From the NCBI RefSeq assembly GCF_028453695.1, contig NC_135780.1:11839172-11903171 (forward strand): a stretch of 64,000 bases of DNA. Reading direction: 5' to 3'. This document shows positions 12,913 to 25,136 of the stretch, piece by piece. The DNA comes from Augochlora pura (Eukaryota > Arthropoda > Insecta > Hymenoptera > Halictidae). Every line of letters starts with the position of its first letter. The stretch's first letter is position 1. The notes under the pieces are model-generated. The model was given only the letters and a program-made list of their open reading frames with translations, did no database searches and was not told the DNA's origin. A program made the position numbers and the translations under genes.

Positions 12913-13356
12913 TCAGCGGTCGAGAGGGTTCGATCCGCGAAACACTGGATAACGATCCGATCGTCCGAGACCGGTCCAACCGACGCGATCCCTCCTACGA
13001 TTGTCCGTGGTTCTCTTGAAGAAGTCGTCGAACGGTGTCCTGTCGATCTCGTCTATGTTCCGTTTGGCGAACCGTTCGTCCGGCGATAGATAGATCCGTC
13101 TGACGAGCGACGCTGATGGATCGATCCAACCGCTGCAAACAAACCGGTCACGCCGGAATTCTTATGAGAATTCGCTCGATCATCGGCGATTTTCGCTTAC
13201 CTAGGCAAGGAGAGTCCGCGGGGTAGATCCGACGTTCTCCCAAACGCTCCGGAGTCACGGAGACGATCCAAACGACCACGAATGCCGACTGTGTCGGACG
13301 GGTCACCGTCTACCAGCGCATCTTGAACGAAATCGAAACGAACTCGAGTTGCAGAC
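12913..13356 (-). CDS. orcokinin: Orcokinin gene, A-type peptide exons
   Basis: Two minus-strand exons, 13201-13356 and 12913-13132, join in phase across a 68-bp GT-AG intron. The second carries KR-NIDEIDRTPFDDFF-KR (about 13012-13065), a 14-residue peptide with the NxDEIDR core of A-type orcokinins, bounded by dibasic cleavage sites. The frame ends at TGA 12913-12915. The upstream 13201-13356 exon contains basic sites such as GIRGRLDRLRDSGAFGR. Insect orcokinin genes make A and B precursors by alternative splicing after shared 5' exons, so these exons should belong to the gene at 13773-15439. The link is incomplete: shared exon 2 ends in phase 1, while the best acceptor at 13356 needs phase 2. 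A small extra exon of 3n+1 bases or another acceptor is therefore missing from my model. Confidence 0.75.
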
Positions 13357-13772
13357 CTGCCGAATAAGCGAGTGGCGCGAGTCGGTCGCAAAGAGCAGCG
13401 AAACCGTAGTCATGTTCGAAAAACGATGCACCCGAATCACCCATATAGTTACATGGTAGCCTGGCGCAGTAGTAATGACTATGTTTGAGGAGTCCTCTTT
13501 CAAAAGAAGGACTGCAACAACGATGGTGGACAACAGTTTTCCGAACACGCTTTAAGCTATTCGATACTGAATCGTTCGGAATGTTCGACGAGTATCGACA
13601 GCTTAACGCGACACGGGAAAAGGAAGTTTCATTTCAGTCGATATCGTTCGTACGTACGATTTTTATTGTCTAATGCAAGAAATTCGATACAAAGACGGTT
13701 TCTATCGTCGGCTATGCTCGCGCACGTTCTTCAACCGAGCGAAAAGCGACGACAAACTAAACGTGCCGGTTC

Positions 13773-15439
13773 TTATTGACCGGTCGGTGCGTCGATCGCG
13801 TCTCGCGTGTCGGTCTCCGCTACACGGGACTGGAGCTGGTGAACGGCGCGTGCCAAGTTCCGCACCAGATTTCCGCCACCGATTTGATCCAGGTTACGTC
13901 GGAAGTCGTCGCGTGGTCCGCTCAAGCTGCGCACCAGATTTCCGCCTCCGATCTGGTCCAAATTTCGCAAGTACCGATCGTCCACGGAACGTACCAGATT
14001 CCCGCCACCGATCTGATCTAGATTCCGAAAATACCGATCGTCCACGGAGCGCACCAGATTCCCGCCTCCGATCTGGTCGAGATTTCGAGAGTAACGATCG
14101 TCCGCAGAGCGCACCAGATTCCCGCCACCAATCTGATCCAAATTTCGTGCGAACCGATCGTCGATGGAGCGAAGCAGATTACCGCCTCCGATTTGATCTA
14201 GATTCCGATCGAATCTCGCGACTTCCGTGGCCGGATCCGTCTGGTTCGAGAGTCGGCGGGCACCGAACCATTCCCGATTCCGATTCGATTGCGGCTCATC
14301 TTTGATCACCTTTCGCTCCGTCGTACCTAAAACGATCGAGGAGCGTAACCGCAACGATCCGTGGGCCTCTCCGATCCCAAAAACCTGGACGAAACGTGAA
14401 GCTCCCTCGACACGACGCCACCAGACACGAGATACGAGGTAACGTCGAACGACCGACGAAGGTCGCGGGAAGCAAGGGGGACAAAACACGATCGGCGCAC
14501 AAACACGAAGCACAAAGCACGGATGACAGACAGTTTCACGGCTCGACGATCAAACGATAAACCGGAAAACTTACCGTGGTCCTCGAGATAGGCGGCGAGA
14601 ATCTCCGCCGCCGACGGCCCGTACTGGCTGTTCCGTTGCATAAGGTTCTGTCCAGCCTGTAAGCAACAATCGTTAAAAGCTCGCCCCGCGTGAGCTTGTC
14701 GCAAGCACGCGAGAGCACAACACGCGTCGCACAGGCGACGGGCAACACGCGATCCAACGAACTAAATGGGAACGTAACGGCGCGTTCGATAACTTGTCGA
14801 GATCGGCGCGGATACGGACACGAGGGATAGAGTCGGAGCCTTCGAGGGTGCTACCAAGCGTGGTAGGATCTTCGTTTCGAAATCGGAAAAGACACGCCGA
14901 GGCGCAACAAGTTGCGTACCGCTGTCTCGAATCGAACCGCGTTAACGCTATTTTTACCAAAAGGTGCAGAAGGCGTTTTTTAAAATGTTTTACATTATTT
15001 TCTAGCTACTTCTCCATTATTACGATTATCAAATTAATTTAGAAAAGCAGACATGTACGAAATAATGCATGGTAAGAATATTATCAATTTAATCACTGGT
15101 GGATGATGTATTGACCCAATGTAATCGGATCTCTGTTGTTTTAGAAACTAGAATTTATGTTAAAACTGGCGAAGAGGGAACACAGATGATGGAGAAGGTT
15201 CAAGAGAAAGCGACGAACGGGTTGGATGCAATGGAAAAAGATTCGACCCGAAATGCAAACATGCTTCGACTATTTAATTGATAGTACAATGTGCCAAGGG
15301 TTCGCGAAACACGTTTACCGATCGGAGCTGACACGTTCGGTGTCCGTGCGGATTTTACCTGAACGGGACCGGCTGCTACCGCGGCCGTCGCGATCGACCA
15401 GAGGAAGATCGGCAGAGCACAGTTACCCAGTGTCGTCAT
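13773..15439 (-). CDS. orcokinin: Orcokinin gene, B-type precursor
   Basis: Secreted neuropeptide precursor. Three exons, 15359-15439, 14575-14656 and 13773-14326, phases matching, give 238 aa. The ATG at 15437-15439 opens a signal peptide (MTTLGNCALPIFLWSIATA) ending near AAGPVQ. Exon 2 encodes a spacer with AEILAAYLEDH. The large exon encodes six copies of RNLDQIGGGNLVR or a near variant (one NLLR), separated by short acidic spacers of the SxDDRY type. This is the orcokinin B pattern of insects, with single arginines or RN/RS junctions as likely cleavage sites. The repeats are visible as a roughly 60-bp DNA period from 13860 to 14215. A TTTTTATTG at about 13660 gives a minus-strand AATAAA about 110 bp after the stop, which could end the B transcript before the A-type exons. 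Confidence 0.9.
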
Positions 15440-18332
15440 CGCGGGTCCTAGGGCGAGAGTTCGGATAGCGTTGAATATATCGGTGTTCGCGTGCGAAGAA
15501 TTGCGTTCCGTCTACAAGTCCTCCTAGTCTCTTTCCAACGAATATATAGAGGTGGAACGATGGCGAAGGGGTGAAGAGGCGCGTGGACGCACGCGCTTCG
15601 ACGTGATACCGCCTAACTCGAACCCCGTGGGCTCGCAGGACGCGGGGACGAAGGACGAAATGTAAAAGGCGACGCGCCACCGAAACCCATTAAGCGATCG
15701 GCCCACATCGACGCGATGGTGATGCTTTTGCGGCGCGCTATCTTGGCGCACTATCTTGCTATCGGCAACAAATAATTGTACCTAATTGGGAATGCCATAC
15801 TTCGGCGGTGATCGCCGACAACTCGGTCACCGTTTCTTCGCCGGAAAATGTTTGGATGCTTCGTCGAAAATTTGTTAAAAAGATTCTCGATTCGATTCCT
15901 CGACTGCCGTTTCGTCGAGCTGTTTTTCAAGACCACTGCTCGAAGACGAAGAAGCGTCCGGAAAATGGAAAAGAGGCGCTCGCACAATTTTTTCTAACGG
16001 GAGCGGCGACGCGAATCGGACGAAGGGAGCGCGGCCCGGCGCCCGTGCGATCGATCTTGCTCGCATCCGATGCAGAAAATAAATCCTGGAGGCCGTGAAA
16101 CGCAAAAGTGCGCGCCTTGGACGCGTGAGCGTGTCGCGATGCGTAAAAGCGCGACACTAAATCGCGCGTACGAATCGCCTAGTAAACAGCCAATTCAATT
16201 ATCCGCGGCGCGTTAACGCTTTACGAGGCGCGAGCACGCATCGACAAATCGCTACCCTTCGATCGCGGCTCGAGCGTCGGGAAAGAAGCAATAGCATTCA
16301 TTGGTCTCGAAACGAGAGATCATTCCAAGATCTTTTTGATCGCCTAGGTCGTGGCTCTTGCGATTTACGATCTTTCTTTCTCGCCTACTGCTTTCCCGCG
16401 CGCTTGCCGTCGCGTCGGATCGATCGCAGCGAACGGAGATAGCGACCGCCACGGGATATCGACACTCCGGTTCGATGTTTACCGTGCAGTTCATCGAAAG
16501 TTTACTTTTACGCGGTTTACGCTCAAAAACTCCCCCCCGCCACCAGTCCATCTGCGGAACTTTCGCTTTCAACTCTATCTTCTCGACCCTCTCCGATAGC
16601 GATCGACGCCTGAAAGCCACTCGACCAGGCTTACTCCGTTAAAAGACTCGAGGCTTTTATCCTAATTTATCTTAATGCTCTCTCCGATCCCGAGATTGTA
16701 CGTGATCTGGATTAGCCTCAGCTTTCCCCCCCTCTCCCGGCTCGCGAATCCACGGTGCTACCATCCCTCGAATTATGAGCTAGCTGGAAGATGTGCCGTC
16801 AGGGTAAATGTTCGAGTTACGATTCATTTAACTCGTCATTTAACTCGTGTCATTCAATTCATTGAGTGCTGAATATAGACTGAAAAAATTCCGTGTATAT
16901 CAGTGTCATATAGTTGATGCAATCGAAGTTTGTAAGCTGAAATTCGTCTAGAGAAAAAAATTGTTCAGAACTTTCAGATTTTACAAAATATTCCACGGTT
17001 TTTAATTGACTATTATAAATATTAAAGTATTACTGTACTGTTGTGATGAAAACGCAGTATACGTATGACATTACCTGCATTCTATCAGATTTAATTTGAG
17101 TTGTCGATAGCCTAAAAATTCTTAATGGAATACTTTCTGAAATTGATCTGAAGTAACCTCTTAGAACTCGGCGATTCCTCTCCTAGTAATATCGATCCGC
17201 AGTTATTGATTTTTCGACCAGATAGTTGAATTTTTGTAAAAGCCTAAATAAACCTACCATAATGTTCGAGCTTACAGTATTCTTTCAAATCCTGGAAAGT
17301 CCAAAAATTCCTACACAATACATTTCCAATATTAATGTCAAGTAATCCAATAAAATCCAACCATTGTTTCTTTTAAATAAACTGTAGTATTCCAATTGGG
17401 ATTTGAGTCCTGAAGAATTAAAAATATTTATTATATAATAAATAAATTCGTATAATAAATTCGTAGAAACATCGATAACTGAATAAAGTTCCGTTTAGTG
17501 TCCGTACAGCGCCAATTAGCTTACGGCGAATCGATGAAACTGGTTGTCAAATGATACCGACATGGTATAATTACACCAGCGATGATAATGCCCCTTGCGG
17601 CGAAATTGTGAAGCTCTTACCCAAAATTACCAACAGCCAACTTTGGCTACCAGTTTGAGCATTTTGACACTGCACTAATTGGCGCTGTTCGGACCCCGAA
17701 AGGAGCTTCTCCATTTCGCCACGAGAGGCGCTGACGGCCACAAATGGCGCCATTTTTAATTTTCAATTCACGGTGCATCTTACAGAAATAGCAAAAAGAA
17801 TTATTATTATTGTTATAAATAAACTTCTTTCGCGTGATATATCTGTAGGAGAATCCACTGAATATTTCTATACCCTTGGACTATCTTTTTACCCTAAAAA
17901 TTTATAAATTCTGTGTTATTTTTTGTACAAGTATTCTCATCAAAAGTAATTGTTAAAGGGTTGTTTTCTAGAAATTAACTAACTCTTGAACCAGTAGCTC
18001 AAATCTGCCGCTCCAGATCCCAAAATGTTCGCAATGATTCCGTGCATTGATCCTACACTCAGATTGCCATAAGTATGTAAAACTGGCGAATAAAACAAGG
18101 AATTGTTATTTGCCGGTTTGTGTATTTAAAACTGGTCATTTGACGATTGTGGCATACATTCCTTTCGTTGTTTGATCTGTGACAATTATAAAACGGAGAA
18201 TCGTAAAAATCGGCGTATAAATTACGGCAACCTGTTACAAAGTAGCTAGTTTCTTTTTATTTTTTATTGATTCGCGCTGTATCCTGAGAACAGTTTCTCT
18301 CTCGAGCGATCGAACGGCCTGCATTTCGCACA
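15440..18332. other. Intergenic region upstream of orcokinin
   Basis: The GC-rich part to about 16.7 kb has many overlapping short frames without splice support, and the AT-rich part after it has none of interest. The only structure seen is the inverted-end element at 17500-17694. No gene or RNA is supported. Confidence 0.4.
17500..17694. mobile_element. Short element with 20-bp inverted ends (putative MITE)
   Basis: The left end is GTCCGTACAGCGCCAATTAG. The right end, reversed, is GTCCGAACAGCGCCAATTAG, one mismatch in 20. The interior of about 155 bp has no ORF. Target duplication is unclear, so the superfamily is not assigned. Confidence 0.5.
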
Positions 18333-18861
18333 TCAACGAGTCCTGATGCATCTGGTCTGCTCCCACTTCAATCGCTGGCTCTCCTCCGTCGGGCGCTTTC
18401 TGTGCATAATGTCGCGTAGCTTCTTCAAAAGGATGAAATTCTCGCGCAGTATCCGATCCTGCTTCTCCCGCTCCAATTGCAACCCCTTCGCGTTCAGGAC
18501 CACGTGCGGCCTGCCTGCCGGTGGATGCACGTCTATCGCGCAGGTAGCTTTCTTCACCTGACAGAAAATTCACGTTAATCGAGAACTGAACTTGAAAAGA
18601 AAACGAAAAGGAAAACGAGAAATAAAACGCGAAATAAAAACAAATCCACGCGCTGCGAATAAAATGGCGAAAGGTCAAAGCTATTTTCTTCTCGACTAAA
18701 ATTTCTTTCGCACTTGTTGCGAACAATTTTCGCCAAAACTTTTTGGCACAAGATTCGCGGACGTCGACCGCGGTATCTCTACTTACTTTCAGACGGTGCC
18801 GTTTGTATGCTGTACGCTCCCAATCGTTCGGGGCGGAAGAACTCCTCCTTTGGCAGGACAT
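18333..18861 (-). CDS. CFAP97-domain protein (hemingway-like, small CFAP97D type)
   Basis: Two exons, 18787-18861 and 18333-18557, phase 0, give 99 aa from the ATG at 18859-18861. An in-frame ATG at 18919-18921 would give 119 aa. The sequence W-x4-YKRHRLK, then KKATCAIDVHPPAGRPHVVL, then LQLEREKQDRILRENFILLKK and a final KWEQTRCIRTR follows the CFAP97 (KIAA1430) domain order, including the family's late tryptophan block. Members are linked to axonemes and sperm or ciliary function; Drosophila hemingway is one. The domain spans nearly the whole protein. The second reading frame is also open through both exons (see findings). Confidence 0.8.
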
Positions 18862-19210
18862 GATCGCGAAGTTCGTCGAGAAAACCCTGAATGCTCGCTG
18901 TCCGTGGTTCGACGACACCATCGCCGAGTTTCTTTAGCAACGCTTTAGCGACCGTATCGATCTGCCGCTTGTTTGCCGCGCCGGCTCGTGTTTCGGCTGC
19001 GTTTCGCCCGGCACGGGTGCACGATCGCGGATAACTGAGCCATGACAATATTAATTATTCCTTTCTAATCGTATCAGTTTAATCGGACTCCTTTGAGCTT
19101 CTTTTTCCATGCGGCAGCGTTCGTAAAAGATTATTCGTTTCGAAAGGAAGCTTCAAAAATCGAGTCGCGTGCTCCTTAAACGTGAACGGTGATGTTGCGA
19201 CCCTTAAAAA

Positions 19211-19510
19211 TTAACCCTTTGCACTATAATAACCAGTCAGACTCGTGGTGAAGATTTCATGCAAGCTGTACTAAATAAGAATATTATTAGTGTAATAAGT
19301 TTAAAATAATATTAATATAAATTATAATATTGATAATTTCGATTTTACATGGAGATACAAATAATTCTTCTGTCCTCAAAGTGTAGAAACAAAGGTAAAT
19401 AAAGGGAAATAAAAGGAAATACAAATTGTCCGGTTCTATTAAGGAAAATATTAAAGACGAGTTAGTGATAATTAACGCTGCGTAAAAGGCGTCGTAGTGC
19501 GAGGGGTTGA
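19211..19510. mobile_element. TTAA-type MITE, piggyBac-like
   Basis: Begins TTAACCCTTTGCACTATAAT and ends, reversed, CAACCCCTCGCACTACGA, so the inverted ends are diverged. Its left 80 bp match the reversed right part of the element at 20534-20764 (shared AGTCAGACT and AATATTATTA blocks), which shows one dispersed family. Confidence 0.6.
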
Positions 19511-20042
19511 TTAAGAATTAACGAATAGAAATTTCGAGGAGCAGATTCTATATTTCCGAGGGCTGAAGTTTAGAAAAAAGGAACTTTAGAAAAAGGAATT
19601 TACAGGAATTGAACTTTAGAAAAAGGAATTTACAAAAGGTCGCGGAGATTGTTGAACAAGCGCACACGGCGATGGAAGATTTACACGGTCGTTTCACGCG
19701 TTCCGGGCTCGAATTTTAGCCGGCCGGTCGTCGGGGGTAGCGGGAGAGAGAGGGGTTTCCATAAAGAAACGAGCAAGAAATGCGCGCGTGCACCGGAGCT
19801 CCGAGGGATCCCCATCGACGAGATTTCCTGTCGGAGGCTGGGATTGGCGAGGTCGCTGGACCAATCCGTGACGAACAGGGGCGGGCGTCCCGTCGACGGT
19901 GCTTTTTTTTCTCCACGGCGGCCGTCGCGACGCGCCGCGTCGAACGTTCGCGAGAATTTATTCGTTTCGCCGTGCTATGCGTTCATGGCGACGCGTTCCC
20001 TTCGCCGAAGTATCGCTACGGCGTTTTTTAGGCTTTAAGAAT

Positions 20043-20157
20043 TAGTCGAATCGAATTTTGGAAAGCTCGATCGAATTTTGGAAAGCTCGATCGAATTTTA
20101 AAAGCTCGATTGAATTTTAGAAAGCTCGATCGAATTTTAGAAAGCTCGATCGAATTA
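20043..20157. repeat. Tandem array, about 21-bp unit
   Basis: About five copies of TCGAATTTTGGAAAGCTCGA with small indels. Each unit is itself nearly palindromic around its TCGA ends. Confidence 0.85.
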
Positions 20158-20424
20158 AAGGGAAACTAAAAAAGTAAGGATTTTATGGGATTTATGATGC
20201 TTGGTCATAAAAATCCAGGTATTATGCTTTCTTTAACAGCCTAGTCTTTTACACCCAGCCTTTGCCAGCTTTCCCAGAAATCTACGATTTATAATGTATT
20301 TGCTGATCGACGTTTATAGAATATAATTTGGTATAATGCGTTTATACTCTATAATTGAAATTGTACATGTAGTAGGATAATGTATGATTTGATATAGCAT
20401 GGTGTAATGCAATGTAACGTAGTA

Positions 20425-20537
20425 CAATTTAATATAATATGATTTAATATAATTTAATACAATTTAATACAATTTAATACAATTTAATACAATTTAATAC
20501 AATTTAATACAATTTAATACAGTTTAATACAATTTAA
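20425..20537. repeat. AATTTAATAC tandem array
   Basis: Roughly ten near-perfect decamer copies. Every unit contains TTAA, and the array ends exactly at the TTAA end of a MITE. Confidence 0.9.
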
Positions 20538-20764
20538 CCCTATTCACTCGATGCTATTTTCATTAGATTGTAAACATATTTTCTGATCATCGTTATTTCT
20601 ATTTTATATGATCTATTTATTCACTTATCTATTCACTTCTGTTTCTAGACTTTGATTACAGAAAAATGCAATTTCTATAAATTAATAATATTCATATTTA
20701 GCAGAACTTACATGGAATCTTTATCAGCAGTCTGACTCGTTATTATTATAGTGCGAGGAGTAAA
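20534..20764. mobile_element. TTAA-type MITE, piggyBac-like
   Basis: The left end TTAACCCTATTCACTCGATG and right end GTGCGAGGAGTAAA are degenerate versions of the common end. The interior is homologous to the elements at 23832, 35431 and, reversed, 19211. Confidence 0.6.
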
Positions 20765-22653
20765 TCGCGATGGTTGTTTCAAGTAATTTTAGCAGAATTC
20801 CTTTTATTCATCGTCTAATAAATTGGTGATTTTAGCGTTTGGACATAATTTTAACAACCTCGTCCAATTATGAAAAAGCTACGGCGCAGTATACTTTTTC
20901 CAGTCGTCCCTCGGCTCGTAAACGGAAAGTTTGGGACGAGGATTCACGCGGCTCGATTTTACAGTCGCCAATCGACGACGATCCATAAAAAATTACCGCC
21001 AGGCACGAAAAATCTCCTAAAATCGTTCACTTTTGTTTACAATCCAAGAGACAGTCGAAAAGACTCAATTGTCACCGTAATTCTTCGAGAACGTGGAAAA
21101 TTGCCGAGCCGCTGGAAAATTTCACGGCCTTCTCCATAAAAATCTACGTCCGCCGGGAATTAGGGTACTTGTAAACTGTTCGCAACGTTTTCGAAACGAG
21201 TTAGTCACCGACCACCGCCGGGGTTTACACGACGACACCTCCGTAATTTTCAATTTTATTATTTGAGTTTAGAGCTCGAGGTAAGAGCCGGGAGAACCTT
21301 GAGGAGTCTCGAGGACCGACAGGTCTAATTGGCGGGGCATAGGTAATAGCAATAAACTCGGCAACGGCGAGCGTTGACCGTAAAAACGAGCGTTTCCGTA
21401 ATATTCGTCTCGAATATTTGGTCCTCTGCCGGTTCGACGCGCCGGAACATTCGAAGGGAGACCCTTACCTGCCCCAAACTCTCGCCTTCGCCACCCTTAT
21501 GCACTCGAGGTCGTTCATATAAAACGTTTACTACTCGACATTGTGATTTCGAAAAATATTTGGCCTGTCATCGAACCCTATTGTCCCATCTGGACCGAAG
21601 CCCCGCCAATATTGGCCCATATTTCTCCGGGTTCGTTGTCTGCGAAGAACTTTCTTACACAACGACGCCTTGCGATGGATTTTCGAACGGAATATGGCCA
21701 AATATTGGCCCAATTTCTCCTCCAGGCAGAGCGAGCCATTTTTCAAAGCGGTCTTACAAGAATAATGTGTTGTCGCAATAAACAGCCATCGCGCGGATTT
21801 TGTAGATTTATGGCAAAAATTAGGGGAACGATTATTTTATATCGGTAAAACGGTTTATGGTGTTCGAAGACCATTTACGTATTGTTTCCGGTTTGTTGAA
21901 GTTCTTTACACGTTTCATGCCGAGTTATTTTTACTCGACTCTAGTCATTTCTCATTTCACTAAAACTCGCTATATTATCTGTAATTACTAATAATCGTAT
22001 ATAATAGTAAAACAAATTCATCACGATCCGTTCGTGCGGTGGAAATTAATTTTTCAATTCTAGATTTGTTACAAACTATATTTTTAGTCCGGAGCCTTTT
22101 TTAGAAAGGAACTAAATCGTTTATTTAAAAAATCAGATGTCGCGTTATTTGTGATTTAATTGCTCATTTTTAATATTGTGAATATAATAGAAAAGGGATT
22201 CGCATCGCTTTTAACATGAATATCTGTGAACCTAATCCCTGAGTCGTAAGTTAATGCAGACGATTTTTAGTACAATGGAAGCTAGGATAGAGAAATGTAT
22301 TAATATAATGTATCTTTAGTTAATATAATGATTGTTATAATTTTAATATTCTGGAAACAATAGAAAGCGATTCGCGTCGCTTTTACAAGAAGCTTGTATA
22401 AAGAATATAAATATAATCTATCTTCAATTAATATAATAATCATTATATTAATAGCATTAATATAGCTCGACATAGCCTCGACAACACTACTATTAGTATA
22501 ACCTATTCACAGCTTATATAATATATATATATCTTATAAATATAGAAACAAGTAATACATATGTCTTTGAAACGAAAAATTAGATTTACTGTCAAAAAAT
22601 TAGTGTGATCCACACGTAATCGTTTAAAGCGAAATAAATTCGTAAGCTTCTAA

Positions 22654-22867
22654 GTAACCCCTTACCGTACCATTTTCTTTACACTAATTTCTTAGATGAA
22701 AAAGGAATTTTATATTTATTGTGTGGTTACATCTACTCTAACATTTAAATATTGGTGACGAGAGAATAAAGTTTGATTTTTACTTAAAGAAACGGCTGGA
22801 CATTCGTACACAACTGCACATTATTATAAATCTCCATCTAGCTCGTTAAAGTACGGCAAAGGGTTAA
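22654..22867. mobile_element. TTAA-type MITE, piggyBac-like
   Basis: The left end is GTAACCCCTTACCGTAC and the right end, reversed, TTAACCCTTTGCCGTAC. The interior of about 180 bp is AT-rich with no ORF. Confidence 0.5.
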
Positions 22868-23583
22868 ATCGAACGTTTCTTCGATGGTCCTCGAGCAACA
22901 GTTTTCCTAAACAGTTTCTAGCGCTTCAAGCACCGTAAGGGACGGAACGAATAAAAAAAAGAAACGGATAAATGGGTATCCGTGGCGGGTAACGCGGATC
23001 GTGCAAAGGGTCGTCGATCTTAATCGCGGATCCTCGACAATGATCCTCTCAAATGGATGAGCCCTCGGCACTCGAGAAGAGCAAGAGAGAGAGAGAGGGA
23101 CGATGATGAAGATCTCTTCCCTCGAGGGGATACACGCTGTTACAGCTTCGCTGCGCGAGCAGTGGCTCACGGTGCACGAAAATAGGGACCCCCCTACACG
23201 TATATTTCCTATATCTACGGGGGACACGCCGGCCAATCCGAGTACTCGATGATCCTGATACACTATATTATATTATCGTCCTGCCACTCGTCGCCTCGCC
23301 CATCCTTTTCATCTCCATCGGTGCCGGCAGCTGACTCGTGGATACAATCCTCTTCTGTTTGCCGACTTTTTATTCGCTCCGCTCTTTGTCAGCTTTCCGA
23401 GGAAACCTACGATTTAGAATGCATTTAGTAATCGACGTTTATGGAATATAATTTGGTATAATGCGTTTATACGGTGTAAGCGAAATTTCATGTGTAATAT
23501 GATATAGTATAGTATAAGATAATATAGCGTAATAGGAGTTAATATTATATAATTTGATATGGTTCAATATAATTTAATATAAT

Positions 23584-23795
23584 TTAACCCTTTGCACTCC
23601 GAAACATTCTGCACGTTGGCTACTAGCTACTCGACTCGATTCACAGATCCTCGTATTATTTAGTATAATTTTGGAACCAAAATTATATTATAAATATATA
23701 TATAATAACTTTAATTTTCCATGAGAGGGGACAGCTGAGTGATATGCTAGAATTACAATGTACCCTAAGAGGGGACAGCGGAGTGCAAGGGTTAA
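23584..23795. mobile_element. TTAA-type MITE, piggyBac-like, nested in a TTAA-rich array
   Basis: TTAA on both sides. Inverted ends are CCCTTTGCACTCCG (left) and CCCTTGCACTCCG (right, reversed). It interrupts a TAATATAATT array (23505-23583 and 23796-23831). Confidence 0.75.
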
Positions 23796-23831
23796 TATAA
23801 TTTAATATAATATAATATAATTTAATATAAT

Positions 23832-24062
23832 TTAACCCAATTCACTCGAAGCTATTTTCATTAGATTTCAAACATATTTCCTGACCTTTGGTATTTCTAT
23901 TTTATATGATATATTGCATACGAAATTGAGCTTATCAGCAAACACAATATTTGTTACTCTATCCATCTATAAATATAAACAAGTATGACACTGTTACAAT
24001 TATTTAGAAAAATAGTGAAGCAATTTTTAGTGACGCCTCAGAGTCGAGCGCAAAGGGTTGAC
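23832..24062. mobile_element. TTAA-type MITE, piggyBac-like
   Basis: Left end TTAACCCAATTCACTCGAAG, right end GAGCGCAAAGGGTTGA. The first 80 bp (CTATTTTCATTAGATT and beyond) are clearly homologous to the element at 20534. Confidence 0.65.
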
Positions 24063-24616
24063 ATAATACAATATTCTCTATAATTCGAGAAATTTCTGGA
24101 AAGACTGCAGCGAACAAGAAGACAAAAGGAAGCAACAAAGGGCGTCTCGGAGGTCCGGTAAAGTCTTAGGTACGGGTAGCAAAGGAGCCGCGACAGCTGC
24201 CGGGTAATCTGGACACGGGCATAACGCAATTTTCGTAGTGACCTCGTGGACCGGGTTGCCGGTGTTCGAGCGTCGCCGATGGGTCGATCCCCCACGTGAC
24301 ACCGTCCCGTGATTTAGAGTCGGAGTGGTGCCCCGGGTGGTGGGGGCAACTGTGGGCGGTCCGATGGGCGTGACCGCGGGAGCCAGGATTCAGGGATCCC
24401 TGAGCGGTCTGCTCCCAGAGTCCTTAGTCTCCACTGAGACGCCGCTCGGCGCAGTTGAACGCGCGGAATTCGGTGCTCTTCTCGCAGTGCTTCGCCAACA
24501 GTTCGCCAGTGCGGTATCAGCCTCTCGCAGTCTCTCGCAGTGTTCTTCGGAAGTCGGTTCTCTTGTGTCGTAGTTTTTTGCGAGTAAGAAGGAAAGAAAA
24601 TACCGAAGGCAGCAAG

Positions 24617-25088
24617 ATGATGCACGCTATGCCCGAGCACGCTGGAGGAGCGGCAGGACTCGGTGTCAGCGTTCTGCCGTTCGACGGGATGGGCCTTTAC
24701 GAGCAGCGACGGCCCAGGGTGATGTTCAAGGTGCCCAGGGTGGTCCCTGAACAGAAAGGGAAGTTCGAGACGGACGAGCTGTTCAGGAGACTTAGCAGAG
24801 AGAGCGAGGTGAGTTTTGTCTTATCAGTACCACTTTGCTTTTCTAAAATATCGCGTTAATAAAAATTATAAATTATCGCGGTTTCCCTCGCTTTTCGAAC
24901 AAGCGTCTCGTGTCCTCCATATTCGCTGTAATCGAAAGATCTGGAACCAACAATAGAGCGACGCGTAATCGAGGACGACGAGTGTTGTCAAACACGCGCT
25001 CGCGATAGCATTGTTCTTAGAGCCAACGCTTGTACAAGAACGATGATAGTTCATATTTATTTGAATCGTTCTCTATGCTTCCTATTAA

Positions 25089-25136
<48 letters not shown>

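Larger units (their letters stand above)
19511..24300. other. Gene-free repeat-rich region
   Basis: No gene was recognised between the CFAP97-type gene and the CBF-beta gene. It holds a 20-22-bp tandem array at 20043-20157, TTTAATAC-type arrays, several TTAA MITEs, and a diverged duplicated segment (20261-20764 and 23384-24062). Confidence 0.5.

Noticed and set aside
13673..14305. 210-codon plus-strand frame with repeated RSAPDSRHRSD-like units
   Set aside because: It is the antisense of the orcokinin B repeat; the periodicity comes from the neuropeptide repeats on the other strand.
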